From NCBI GenBank assembly GCA_035317605.1, contig DATHGT010000246.1:1-24424 (forward strand): a DNA stretch of 24,424 nt, read 5' to 3'. Positions 1-6,970 of the stretch are shown here, one piece after another. The notes under the pieces were generated by a model, which searched no databases, was not told where the DNA came from, and saw only the letters and a program-made list of their open reading frames with translations. The first letter of the stretch is position 1. Each line of letters opens with the position of its first letter. The position numbers were made by a program, and so were the translations under genes. Source of the DNA: DATHGT01 sp035317605 (GTDB lineage: Bacteria; Methylomirabilota; Methylomirabilia; Rokubacteriales; CSP1-6).

Positions 1-1
1 C

Positions 2-178
2 GACGCCGTTCGAAAGGGCGGCGTGGCCCGGCTCGCGCTGCCCATGAACCACCCGACGTTGCCGCGCAACGCCAAGCAGCTCAAGGAGCTGGGCGTGGGC
101 TACTGCAACTGCGCCCCGGCGCCCGAGGTGCGGATCCTCAAATCGATGCAGGCGCAGGTCGCGGAGGCTCGCGGATAA
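2..178 (+). CDS. C-terminal fragment of an unidentified protein, possibly HpcH/HpaI-type aldolase
   Basis: An open frame enters from the left edge and ends at TAA 176-178, giving the last 58 residues of a protein whose start lies outside the window. Codon usage is typical of the region (mostly G/C third positions), so it is very probably genuine coding sequence. The fragment contains LALPMNHP, then KELGVGYCNCAP followed by a short helix ending in EARG. The layout of a strand, a glycine-rich turn and a terminal helix carrying a leucine/arginine pair is compatible with the C-terminus of the HpcH/HpaI (2-keto-3-deoxy acid) aldolase barrel. The match is weak and the YCNC motif is not one I recognise. 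It is followed by two hairpins and the 2-hydroxyacid dehydrogenase, which would suit a carboxylic-acid catabolic locus. The function is a guess; the presence of a coding end is reasonably sure. Confidence 0.55.
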   Translation, partial: DAVRKGGVARLALPMNHPTLPRNAKQLKELGVGYCNCAPAPEVRILKSMQAQVAEARG

Positions 179-185
179 TGAACAT

Positions 186-209
186 GGGGGGCCTAGCCAC
201 GGGCCCCCC
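186..209 (+). terminator. GC-rich hairpin after the first gene
   Basis: GGGGGGCC (186-193) and GGCCCCCC (202-209) form a perfect 8-bp stem with an 8-base loop, eight bases after the upstream stop codon. No T-run follows, so if it terminates transcription it is not a classical U-tract terminator. It could also protect the 3' end of the transcript. Confidence 0.45.
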
Positions 210-220
210 AAATCCCCCCA

Positions 221-241
221 CCATTACCCCGCTGGTAATGG
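221..241. repeat. Perfect inverted repeat, possible second hairpin or operator
   Basis: CCATTACC (221-228) and GGTAATGG (234-241) are exact inverted repeats around the 5-base centre CCGCT. The element lies 46 bases before the probable TTG start of the dehydrogenase. It is AT-richer than its surroundings, which fits a protein-binding site better than a terminator stem. Either a second hairpin in the 3' end of the previous transcript or an operator for the next gene is possible. Confidence 0.45.
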
Positions 242-273
242 CGTCGCCGGCGAGCCGGTTCGAGGATGAACGC

Positions 274-280
274 AGGAGGA
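274..280 (+). promoter_or_regulatory. Strong ribosome binding site that favours a TTG start
   Basis: AGGAGGA at 274-280 sits 6 bases before TTG 287, ideal Shine-Dalgarno spacing. The alternative in-frame ATG at 266 overlaps the upstream side of this site and has only GAGG directly abutting it, so TTG 287 is the better start. Confidence 0.6.
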
Positions 281-286
281 ACCACC

Positions 287-1261
287 TTGGAACCGATCGC
301 CATCGTGTTCGCCGGAACGTTCGCCGCCAGTCTCGAGAAGCGAGTGCGCGCGCACCTCGCCCAGACCTGCGACGTCGAGGTCGCCGACGAGTCCGCGGTG
401 GCCGCGCTCATTCGGGACGTCGACGTGCTGGTCACCATGGCCTTCACCCGCGAGATGGGCGAGGCGGCCAAGCAATTGAAGCTCGTCCAGGTGCCGGGCG
501 CCGGTATCGACCGGATCGACCGCTCGGCGCTGCCGCCGGGGGCCGCGCTCGCCAACGTCTACGGTCACGAGATCGGAATCGCCGAGTACGTGCTGGGCGC
601 GATGCTGACCCTCACGCGCGAGTTCACGCGCCTCGACGCCGCGCTGAAGCGCGGCGTGTGGGAGAGCCAGTGGGCGGTGGGGACCGCGCGGCCCGCACCG
701 TGGCCCGAGCTGGCGGGACGGACCCTCGGCATCGTGGGCCACGGCCGCATCGGCCAGGCCCTGGCGCGACGGGCGCGCGCGTTCGACATGAACGTGCTGG
801 CGATTCGCCGTGACGTCACGCAATCCGATCCGCACGCGATCGTCCGCGGGCCCGACGCGCTCCCCGAGGTGCTCGCGCGCGCCGACTATCTCGCGATCAC
901 GGCCTCGCTCAACGCCGAGACGCGCGGGCTGATCGGTGAGCGCGAGCTGGCCCTCATGAAGCCGACCGCGATGCTCGTCAACGTCTCGCGCGCGGAGATC
1001 GTCGACGAGGACGCGCTCTACCGGGCGCTCGCCGCGCGCACGATCGCTGCCGCCGCCCTCGACGTCTGGTATCGCTACCCGTCGGCTCCCGGCCCCACGC
1101 CGCCCGCGCGGCGGCCGTTCCACGAGCTGCCGAACGTGCTGATGACGCCGCACGTGTCCGGCTGGACCGACGGGATGATGGAGGCGCGGGCGCGGACGAT
1201 CGCCGAGAACGTCGAGCGCGTGGCCCGCGGCGAGCCGCCCCTGAACGCGATCTCGGGCTAG
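287..1261 (+). CDS. D-isomer-specific 2-hydroxyacid dehydrogenase, atypical catalytic site
   Basis: Cytosolic NAD(P)-dependent oxidoreductase of the D-2-hydroxyacid dehydrogenase family (phosphoglycerate/glyoxylate reductase group), interconverting a 2-keto acid and a 2-hydroxy acid. The length of 324 residues is normal for the short, ACT-less members. The Rossmann motif GHGRIG is at residues 151-156. The strand after it ends in VLAIRR rather than in an acidic residue, which suggests NADP(H) preference (inference). The substrate/catalytic Arg is R235 in NVSRAEIVDE and the catalytic His is H289 in TPHVSGWT. The usual DVFxxEP segment reads DVWYRYP, so the catalytic Glu position holds Tyr264. 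The start is taken at TTG 287 because of the preceding AGGAGGA; ATG 266 would add seven residues. The MFS carrier follows three bases after the stop and is probably co-transcribed. Family assignment is firm; the substrate is unknown. Confidence 0.9.
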   Translation: MEPIAIVFAGTFAASLEKRVRAHLAQTCDVEVADESAVAALIRDVDVLVTMAFTREMGEAAKQLKLVQVPGAGIDRIDRSALPPGAALANVYGHEIGIAEYVLGAMLTLTREFTRLDAALKRGVWESQWAVGTARPAPWPELAGRTLGIVGHGRIGQALARRARAFDMNVLAIRRDVTQSDPHAIVRGPDALPEVLARADYLAITASLNAETRGLIGERELALMKPTAMLVNVSRAEIVDEDALYRALAARTIAAAALDVWYRYPSAPGPTPPARRPFHELPNVLMTPHVSGWTDGMMEARARTIAENVERVARGEPPLNAISG

Positions 1262-1264
1262 CGG

Positions 1265-2551
1265 GTGCGCCTCCCCTTCTTCTACGGCTGGCTCATCGTG
1301 GCGATCGCGTTCGTCACGATGGGCGTGGGCGTCAACGCGCGCACGTCGTTCTCGCTGCTGTTCCCGCCGATCCTCGCCGAGTTCGGGTGGGACCGCGGGC
1401 TCACCGCCGGCGCGTTCTCGTTCGGCTTTCTCGTCTCGGCCGTGCTCAGTCCCTCGCTCGGCCGGTTGATGGATCGACGCGGCCCGCGCGTGGTCATCGA
1501 GCTGGGGGTGGTCCTCGTGGCCGCCGGGTTGATGCTGGCCCCGCTCGTGCGGGCGCCGTGGCATCTCTACGCCACCCTCGGGGTGCTGGTGGGCGGCGGC
1601 AGCGTCTGCATGAGCTACACGGGCCAGGCGCTCTACCTGCCGAACTGGTTCGTGCGCCGCCGCGGCCTGGCCATGAGCATCGCGTTCTCCGGCGTCGGTG
1701 CGGGCTCGATCATCCTGATGCCGTGGCTTCAGGTCCTCATCGAGCACGGCGGCTGGCGGACCGCCTGCTTCACGCTCGGCGTGATCTGCGTGGTCTTGCT
1801 GGCTCCGCTCAATCTCCTCGTGAGAGCGCGGCCGGCCGACCTCGGCCTCGAACCCGACGGTGACCGCGCCGCTCACGCCGCCGCGGGCACGCGCAAGTCG
1901 AACGTGGTCGACGCCGCGTGGGTCGCCGTCGACTGGACCCTCGCCCGAGCGGTGCGAACGTCGCGCTTCTGGTGGATCGCCTTCGGCTATCTCTGCGGTC
2001 TCTACTCCTGGTACGCGGTGCAGGTCCACCAGACCAAGTACCTGGTGGAGATCGGCTTCAGCGCGAGCGTCGCGGCGTGGGCGCTGGGTCTGGTCAGCCT
2101 CGTCGCCATTCCCGGCCAGATCTCGCTCGGCCACCTCTCCGATCGCATCGGCCGCGAATGGGTATGGACCGTGGGCAGCCTCGGGTTCCTGCTCTGCTAC
2201 GCGGCGCTCCTGCTCCTGCGCGATCATCCGACACCGGCGCTGCTCTACCTGATGGTCCTCTCCCAAGGCCTGCTGGGCTATGGCTTGGTCTCGGTCCTCG
2301 GCGCCATCCCCGCCGAGATCTTCGAAGGCAAGCACTACGGCTCGATCTTCGGCACCCTGATGCTCGCCTCCATCGCCGGCGGCGCCGTCGGCCCGTGGGT
2401 CACCGGCGTGATCCACGACGCCACCGGCGACTACACGCTCGCGTGGTGGAGCGCGATCGCCAGCAGCGCGATCTCCATCGTCGCCATCTGGCTGGCCGCC
2501 CCGCGCCAGATCCGCGCCGTCGCCGGCTCCGCCCACCGGATCGCGCGCTGA
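1265..2551 (+). CDS. MFS transporter, monocarboxylate/oxalate-formate type
   Basis: Major facilitator superfamily carrier of 428 residues with about 12 hydrophobic segments, acting in the cytoplasmic membrane. The opening FFYGWLIVAIAF is characteristic of the monocarboxylate and oxalate/formate antiporter branches. The conserved loop after TM2 is present as GRLMDRRGPR, and the pseudo-repeat in the second half is GHLSDRIGRE. A hydrophilic linker of about 35 residues (LGLEPDGD through RAVRTSRF) separates the two six-helix halves. The GTG start at 1265 is three bases after the dehydrogenase stop, with no strong ribosome site of its own, so translational coupling is likely. The pairing suggests uptake or exchange of the hydroxy/keto acid used by the dehydrogenase (inference). 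A perfect 11-bp hairpin follows the stop codon. Family confidence is high, substrate unknown. Confidence 0.9.
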   Translation: MRLPFFYGWLIVAIAFVTMGVGVNARTSFSLLFPPILAEFGWDRGLTAGAFSFGFLVSAVLSPSLGRLMDRRGPRVVIELGVVLVAAGLMLAPLVRAPWHLYATLGVLVGGGSVCMSYTGQALYLPNWFVRRRGLAMSIAFSGVGAGSIILMPWLQVLIEHGGWRTACFTLGVICVVLLAPLNLLVRARPADLGLEPDGDRAAHAAAGTRKSNVVDAAWVAVDWTLARAVRTSRFWWIAFGYLCGLYSWYAVQVHQTKYLVEIGFSASVAAWALGLVSLVAIPGQISLGHLSDRIGREWVWTVGSLGFLLCYAALLLLRDHPTPALLYLMVLSQGLLGYGLVSVLGAIPAEIFEGKHYGSIFGTLMLASIAGGAVGPWVTGVIHDATGDYTLAWWSAIASSAISIVAIWLAAPRQIRAVAGSAHRIAR

Positions 2552-2555
2552 GAGC

Positions 2556-2587
2556 GCCGCCGCGCGCGAGACGAGTCGCGCGGCGGC
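2556..2587. terminator. Bidirectional GC hairpin between convergent genes
   Basis: GCCGCCGCGCG (2556-2566) pairs perfectly with CGCGCGGCGGC (2577-2587), an 11-bp all-G/C stem with a 10-base loop. It fills the 48-base gap between the MFS gene on plus and the secreted-protein gene on minus, five bases past one stop codon and twelve past the other. There is no T-run on either side, so it is probably a stem-only terminator serving both strands. Confidence 0.6.
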
Positions 2588-2599
2588 CGCCCCTGAAGC

Positions 2600-3211
2600 C
2601 TACTGCTGCAACAGCACCGCCGAGCGCTGGAGCGAGAAGGAGGCGTCGACTCCGGTCAGCTGTACCGTGAGCGCAATCTCGGCCGTGGTGGCCGGAAGAA
2701 CGAGGTTGCCGGTCCTGAGCCTCACTCCCGTCGCGACCCCCGTGTTAGGGCCCAGGATCGTCAGATCGGAGCCAGCAATGTCGACGTTGTTGGTGACGTC
2801 GCGCAGCCGGAACGTGACCGAGGCGCTCGCGTCGCCGTTGGCGAGCGCTCCCACGACTTCGAAGAAGATCTCGGAGGGAGCCGGATCGTACCGGTTCGGC
2901 TCCCACAGAAACCGTGACTTCTCACCCTGCCCCGAGTTGGCGAAGCCTGGAAGCACGGAGACGAGGCTGATCTCCGTGAGCACCTTCGTCACCCCGGCGG
3001 CCGGGGCCGCGCCCGGCCAGTCGACCGCGTTCTCGTGCGGCTTGCACGAGCTGTTGGGCCCCACGATCTTGACCTCGCCGCTGCTCTTGTTGACGCAGGA
3101 ATGAATCAGCGCCGCGTTACCGCCGTGCGCCGCCACCTCCGGCGTCGCCCAGGCGAGTGAAAGAACGAGCGCGGATACGAGAAGAATCGCTGCCGTCGTC
3201 GACCGTCTCAT
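2600..3211 (-). CDS. Secreted protein of unknown function with signal peptide
   Basis: The protein has 203 residues when started at ATG 3211. It opens MRRSTTAAILLVSALVLSLA, a clear Sec signal peptide with likely cleavage after PEVAA near residue 28, so export is expected. A short module follows with two cysteines (C39 and C56), HSCVNKSSGEVKIVGP then SSCKPHENAVDW. I recall this as a recurrent N-terminal segment in secreted proteins of environmental bacteria. The rest (about 75-203) is rich in alternating hydrophobic residues, Val and Thr, and looks like a beta-sandwich. The frame stays open to 3358, but the upstream residues are not signal-like, and the strong AAGGAGG at 3219-3225, seven bases from ATG 3211, fixes the start. 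It is divergent from the DUF2157 gene and convergent with the MFS gene. Function unknown. Confidence 0.85.
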   Translation of the reverse strand: MRRSTTAAILLVSALVLSLAWATPEVAAHGGNAALIHSCVNKSSGEVKIVGPNSSCKPHENAVDWPGAAPAAGVTKVLTEISLVSVLPGFANSGQGEKSRFLWEPNRYDPAPSEIFFEVVGALANGDASASVTFRLRDVTNNVDIAGSDLTILGPNTGVATGVRLRTGNLVLPATTAEIALTVQLTGVDASFSLQRSAVLLQQ

Positions 3212-3218
3212 TGGGATT

Positions 3219-3225
3219 CCTCCTT
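3219..3225 (-). promoter_or_regulatory. Ribosome binding site fixing the start of the secreted protein
   Basis: Reading on minus, AAGGAGG lies seven bases before ATG 3211. This rules against the longer open frame starting at 3358, whose extra 49 residues would bury the signal peptide. Confidence 0.75.
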
Positions 3226-3234
3226 GCTTTGGGC

Positions 3235-3252
3235 TGATGATCAGCTTCATCA
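3235..3252. repeat. Inverted repeat in a divergent intergenic region
   Basis: TGATGA (3235-3240) and TCATCA (3247-3252) are inverted repeats around TCAGCT. An overlapping shorter repeat, GCTGA-TGA-TCAGC, covers 3233-3245. The site lies about 25-40 bases upstream of the minus-strand start in the 136-base gap between divergent genes, so an operator is possible. Short repeats like this also occur by chance. Confidence 0.25.
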
Positions 3253-3347
3253 TCGCGTTCATATCACGAATGCGGCCACGACTTCGTCCATCAGACGGCG
3301 TGCTATCCTCCCCGCGGCGCCGCCGAGCCAGAGAGAGGTGATGAGCG

Positions 3348-4574
3348 GTGAGCGACACCGACGTTCCTCCCGCGACGAAGGAGGGCGTTCTCCGTGAACA
3401 GCTCGCGGCCTGGCGCGCGCAGGGACTGATCAGCGCCGCCCAGCACGATCAGCTCCTGGCCAGCGTGATCGCGCCGGCGGCGTCCCAGCGCGCCGTCGGT
3501 CACGAGCGCAAGCTCGGCCGCGGCGTCACGATCTTGATCAACCTGGGCGCGATCGTGCTGGGCGCCGGCCTCCTCACCTTCTTCGCCTCCAACTGGATCG
3601 AGTTCGAGCGCGCCGCCAAGATCGCGAGCCTCTTCGCGCTGACCCTCTTCTTCTACGCGGCGGGCTTCGAGCTGACCCAGCCCGGCCGCCTCAGCTTCCC
3701 CAAGCTCGGGACGGCCCTCATCTTCCTGGGCTGCGTGATGTTCGGCGTGGACATCGTGCTGCTGGCCTTGATCTACGACCTCACGGCCGAGCACGCCTGG
3801 TCGCTCTTGATGAACTGGGTGGTGTGGCTCGCGGTCGCGTACCTCGTGCGATCGCGCCTCGTGCTGGCCCTGGGACTCATCGGTGTCGTCGTCTGGTTCG
3901 GCGCCGAGGTCGGCTACTGCTGGGGCGGGTACTGGCTCTACCTGGGCCGGCCGTACCACTTCATCGGTCTCGCCGCCTGCTTGCTGGCCGTGGCCGGCGC
4001 CCACGCGTGGCGCGGCCAGCGCGCCTTCGCCACTTCGTGGGCTCTGGTGGGATTGCTGGTCCTCTATCTCTCGACGCTGATGCTCTCGATCTTCGACCTC
4101 CAGACGAACCTGAAATTGGACCCGGCGGCCCCGCCGGTGCTCGTGCGCCTCCTGCTCTACGGACCGTTCGTCTTCGCGGCGGCTGGGCTCGCCATCGTCC
4201 ACTTCGGCTGGCGGCGCTCGCGGCTGACCGATCGCCCTGTCCTGGTCGTATTCGCCCTGATGATCGTGATGATGCTGGCCGCCGGGATCGCCTCCACCCC
4301 CGACTCGCGCGAGCTGTGGTTCATCCTCGTGCTGACCCTGCTCACCTCGGCCGGCATCTACCTGGGCATCGCCTGGGAGAGCGCGGTCCTGCTCAACACC
4401 AGCCTCGTGTTCTTCGCCATCAACCTCTACACGCGCTTCTACGAATACTTCTGGGACGCCATGCCCAAGTCGCTCTTCTTCATCGTCGGCGGCGCCGCGC
4501 TGATCCTCGGCGGCATCTGGGTGGAACGGTTCCGGCGACGCCTCGTCCGGCAGTTCGGGGCCAGCCCGGCGTGA
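3348..4574 (+). CDS. DUF2157 multi-pass membrane protein
   Basis: The 408-residue protein starts at GTG 3348, preceded by AGAGG at 3334-3338. The first 45 residues are cytosolic and helical (LREQLAAWRAQGLISAAQHD), which is the DUF2157 signature: a short helix-turn-helix-like segment before many membrane helices. About ten hydrophobic segments follow, for example NLGAIVLGAGLLTFFASN near residues 65-82, and the protein ends in a basic tail (RFRRRLVRQF). The biochemical role of DUF2157 proteins is not established. They are commonly encoded immediately upstream of a membrane-anchored GDYXXLXY protein, and here the next gene overlaps by the GTGA at 4571-4574 and appears to be a derived version of that partner. 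A possible -10 (TATCCT, 3304-3309) lies 39 bases before the start. The family is fairly sure, the function unknown. Confidence 0.85.
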   Translation: MSDTDVPPATKEGVLREQLAAWRAQGLISAAQHDQLLASVIAPAASQRAVGHERKLGRGVTILINLGAIVLGAGLLTFFASNWIEFERAAKIASLFALTLFFYAAGFELTQPGRLSFPKLGTALIFLGCVMFGVDIVLLALIYDLTAEHAWSLLMNWVVWLAVAYLVRSRLVLALGLIGVVVWFGAEVGYCWGGYWLYLGRPYHFIGLAACLLAVAGAHAWRGQRAFATSWALVGLLVLYLSTLMLSIFDLQTNLKLDPAAPPVLVRLLLYGPFVFAAAGLAIVHFGWRRSRLTDRPVLVVFALMIVMMLAAGIASTPDSRELWFILVLTLLTSAGIYLGIAWESAVLLNTSLVFFAINLYTRFYEYFWDAMPKSLFFIVGGAALILGGIWVERFRRRLVRQFGASPA

Positions 4575-6157
4575 CCCCCTCTCGCCGCGCGCTGATGTAC
4601 CTGATCATTGCCGTCCAGCTGGCGATCATGGCCTTCATCGTCGCCTCGCAAGAGATGAACATCGCGCTCGACTCCGGGACGGGCGTCGAGGTCGAGCTGG
4701 CCGGCGCTCGCGCCTCGAAGGACCCGTTCCGCGGCGCGCACGTCTCCGGCCACTCCGCGCTCGACCTCGACGGCCGGGCGGCGGCGGTGCCGGCGCGTCC
4801 CCTGCACCCGGGCGAGCACGTGCTGGTCTTCTTCTCCGTCGAAGAGGGCCGGCGTCCGAGGATCAGCCGCGTGGAGCGGCGACGCCGCGGCGGTGACCCA
4901 TTGTTCAGTCGCGAGAGCTTCAGCATCCCCGGCCGCGTCCGCGGCGCCGACGGCGAGCGCTGGTCGGTCCGCAGCGGCGGGCTGATCGCGCGGGTGGGCC
5001 AGCACAACGAGCCGGTCGAGCTCGAGCTGCCGGCATCGATTCCGGTGGCCAACTCCTCGCTTCAGTCGCTCACCGGGACCGGCGTGGTCCGCGCCAGCCT
5101 GCGCCACGGGTTCCTGGGCCATCGCTATCTGACCGACGTCCGTCTGGTGGGCCGGGGGTGGGCACAGGACTCCGGCTTCGCGTACGACGCGGCGCGGGAG
5201 CGTCTCGTCGTTCTCGCGCCGCGCGCTCCCGTCGAAACGTCGTCGTCGAACGACCCGTCACTGACCAGCGACGTCTTTCTCTTCGATGGCCTGGGACAGC
5301 AAGTGGGATCGGTCCCGGTCTCGGGTCGCCTGATCGACGGCGTCGTCGATCAGGCCGACGGATCGCTGCTGGCGCTCGTCTCCGATCAGGCGTGGGGGAC
5401 GGACGGGACGTCCCTGACCCGGATCGGCGCGGATGGTCGAGTGTTGAAGCGTGGGCCGCCGGTCGACCTCAGTCGCGCCATCGGCTTCGATCCGGCCACC
5501 GGCGGTGTCTGGATGCTGACCCAAAGACAAGCCGCGCCGTACTCGATCGAGCGGCTGACCCTCGACGGCCCCCGAGGACCTCGGCTCGGGCCATTCGAAT
5601 CGGTGCCGCGACCGGTGCTCTCTCGTGACGGCGAGGTCTGGGTCGTGGAGACGGCGCGTCATCGCGTGACGCGTCTGGACCTGGCCAGCGGCCGCGCGCT
5701 GCAGGAGTATCGCGACCTGAACGGCCCCTTGACCATCGCGGTGGAGGCGGGATCGCTGTTCGCGATCGAAGCGGAGCGCACCCAGCTCAGCAAGCTCGCG
5801 ACCGACGGCCGTATCGTCTGGCGGGTTCCGCGCTTCCACAACCTGTCCTGGATCATCCCCGAGCCAGGCACGGGCGGCGCGTGGGTGGGCGCGGGCGGAT
5901 TCGAGGCGCAGGAGCGCGGCGTCTATCGCGTCGCCGCGGACGGCACCGTCACCAGGACGCCGGCGACCGTGTCCGTGGGACAGAGCTTCACGAGCCGGAG
6001 CAACGCGCGTCTCGGCACCACCGCCGTCCGCGACAGCCGTCACGGCCGCCTCTACGTCCAGGAGCCGCAAGCGATCGTCATCCTCGGCGCCGATGGCGCG
6101 CTGCTCAAGCGCGTGGACAGCTTCCGACTGGCGACCGCTCAGCCGATCCGCCGCTGA
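4571..6157 (+). CDS. Membrane-anchored GDYXXLXY-like protein fused to a beta-propeller
   Basis: The protein has 528 residues when started at GTG 4571, which overlaps the stop of the DUF2157 gene (GTGA) and implies coupled translation; ATG 4595 is the alternative. One hydrophobic segment at residues 9-25 should anchor it with the remainder outside the cytoplasm. Residues 35-150 resemble the GDYXXLXY domain in position and in strand order (DPFRGAHVSG, then HVLVFFSVEEG, then SIPGRVRG), but the GDY tripeptide is replaced by GAH. From about residue 190 repeated blade-like strands appear (ATGGVWMLTQRQ, DGEVWVVETARHRVTRLDL, GSLFAIEAERTQLSKLATDG, ADGTVTRTPA), indicating an NHL/YncE-like propeller. 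Gene order supports partnership with the DUF2157 protein. The open frame extends upstream to 3824, but that part is an out-of-frame shadow of the neighbour. The fusion is inferred from sequence pattern alone. Confidence 0.75.
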   Translation: MTPSRRALMYLIIAVQLAIMAFIVASQEMNIALDSGTGVEVELAGARASKDPFRGAHVSGHSALDLDGRAAAVPARPLHPGEHVLVFFSVEEGRRPRISRVERRRRGGDPLFSRESFSIPGRVRGADGERWSVRSGGLIARVGQHNEPVELELPASIPVANSSLQSLTGTGVVRASLRHGFLGHRYLTDVRLVGRGWAQDSGFAYDAARERLVVLAPRAPVETSSSNDPSLTSDVFLFDGLGQQVGSVPVSGRLIDGVVDQADGSLLALVSDQAWGTDGTSLTRIGADGRVLKRGPPVDLSRAIGFDPATGGVWMLTQRQAAPYSIERLTLDGPRGPRLGPFESVPRPVLSRDGEVWVVETARHRVTRLDLASGRALQEYRDLNGPLTIAVEAGSLFAIEAERTQLSKLATDGRIVWRVPRFHNLSWIIPEPGTGGAWVGAGGFEAQERGVYRVAADGTVTRTPATVSVGQSFTSRSNARLGTTAVRDSRHGRLYVQEPQAIVILGADGALLKRVDSFRLATAQPIRR

Positions 6158-6202
6158 CGCCGGATCGTCGCCTCTGAGTTCGTGATGTAATCGGGGGCGC
6201 CG

Positions 6203-6970
6203 ATGCTCGAAGTGCGAGGCCTCCGGAAGGAGTTCCAGCCGCTGTCCGGGCCGCCGGTGGCGGCGCTGGGCGACGTGAGCTTTCGGGTCGAGGCCGGACA
6301 GTTCGTGTCGGTCGTCGGGCCGTCGGGCTGCGGCAAGTCGACGCTGTTGCAGTGTCTCGCGGGATTGTTGCGGCCGACCGCCGGACAGGTGCTCTTCGAA
6401 GGCCGCGAGGTCACGGGACCGCCGGAAGGCCTGATCCTGGTGTTCCAGGAATACAACCGCTCGTTGATGGCGTGGCGCACGGTGCTGGGCAACGTGCGCT
6501 TCGCGCTGGAGGGCCGCGGCGCGTCGCGGAGCGCGATGGACGCCGAGGCGCGACGCTACCTCGAGCTGGTCGGGCTCGGGGGCTTCGAGCGCCATCGTCC
6601 CTGGGAGCTCTCGGGCGGCATGCAGCAGCGCGTGGCCATCGCGCGCGCGCTGGCCCGCCAGCCCAACGTGCTGCTGATGGACGAGCCCTTCGGCTCCCTC
6701 GACGCGCTCACCCGCATCGAGCTGGAGGACACGCTGCTCGGGCTGTGGCGGACGCTCCGCACCACGATCCTGTTCGTCACCCACGACATCGAGGAGGCCG
6801 TGTATCTTTCGGACCGCGTCCACGTGCTCTCGCGGCGGCCGGCCCTGGTCATCGAGGACGTCGAGGTGACGCTGGAGCGCCCGCGGCATCAGCTCACCAC
6901 CCGCGAGGACCCGCGCTTCATCAAGCACCGTCATCGGATCTTCGAGCTGATCTCGCGCGAGATGACCTGA
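6203..6970 (+). CDS. NitT/TauT-family ABC transporter ATP-binding protein
   Basis: ATPase subunit of an ABC importer of the nitrate/sulfonate/taurine/thiamine-precursor group, 255 residues, peripheral on the inner face of the membrane. The motifs are complete: Walker A GPSGCGKST (39-47), Q-loop Q82 in LVFQEYNRS, signature LSGGMQQ (136-142), Walker B LLMDEP (157-162) with catalytic E161, D-loop SLDA, and switch H194 in VTHDIEEA. The Q-loop context and the HDIEEAV segment match SsuB/TauB/NrtD-type ATPases. ATG 6203 is preceded by GGGGGCGCC. The stop TGA shares its A with the ATG of the first permease, so the three genes 6203-8486 are one operon. The family does not reveal the substrate. Confidence 0.95.
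   Translation: MLEVRGLRKEFQPLSGPPVAALGDVSFRVEAGQFVSVVGPSGCGKSTLLQCLAGLLRPTAGQVLFEGREVTGPPEGLILVFQEYNRSLMAWRTVLGNVRFALEGRGASRSAMDAEARRYLELVGLGGFERHRPWELSGGMQQRVAIARALARQPNVLLMDEPFGSLDALTRIELEDTLLGLWRTLRTTILFVTHDIEEAVYLSDRVHVLSRRPALVIEDVEVTLERPRHQLTTREDPRFIKHRHRIFELISREMT

Noticed and set aside
224..2536. 770-codon open frame on minus
   Set aside because: It is antisense to the dehydrogenase and MFS genes, has a composition dominated by Arg/Gly/His/Asp repeats, and shows no domain. Such frames are expected opposite high-GC genes.
3212..3358. N-terminal extension of the secreted protein to 3358
   Set aside because: The extra residues are polar and would hide a good signal peptide. AAGGAGG marks ATG 3211 as the start.
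3824..4570. Upstream extension of the propeller-protein frame
   Set aside because: The extension overlaps the DUF2157 gene in another frame and is Arg/Pro-rich. The membrane anchor begins right after GTG 4571, which has the coupled GTGA overlap.
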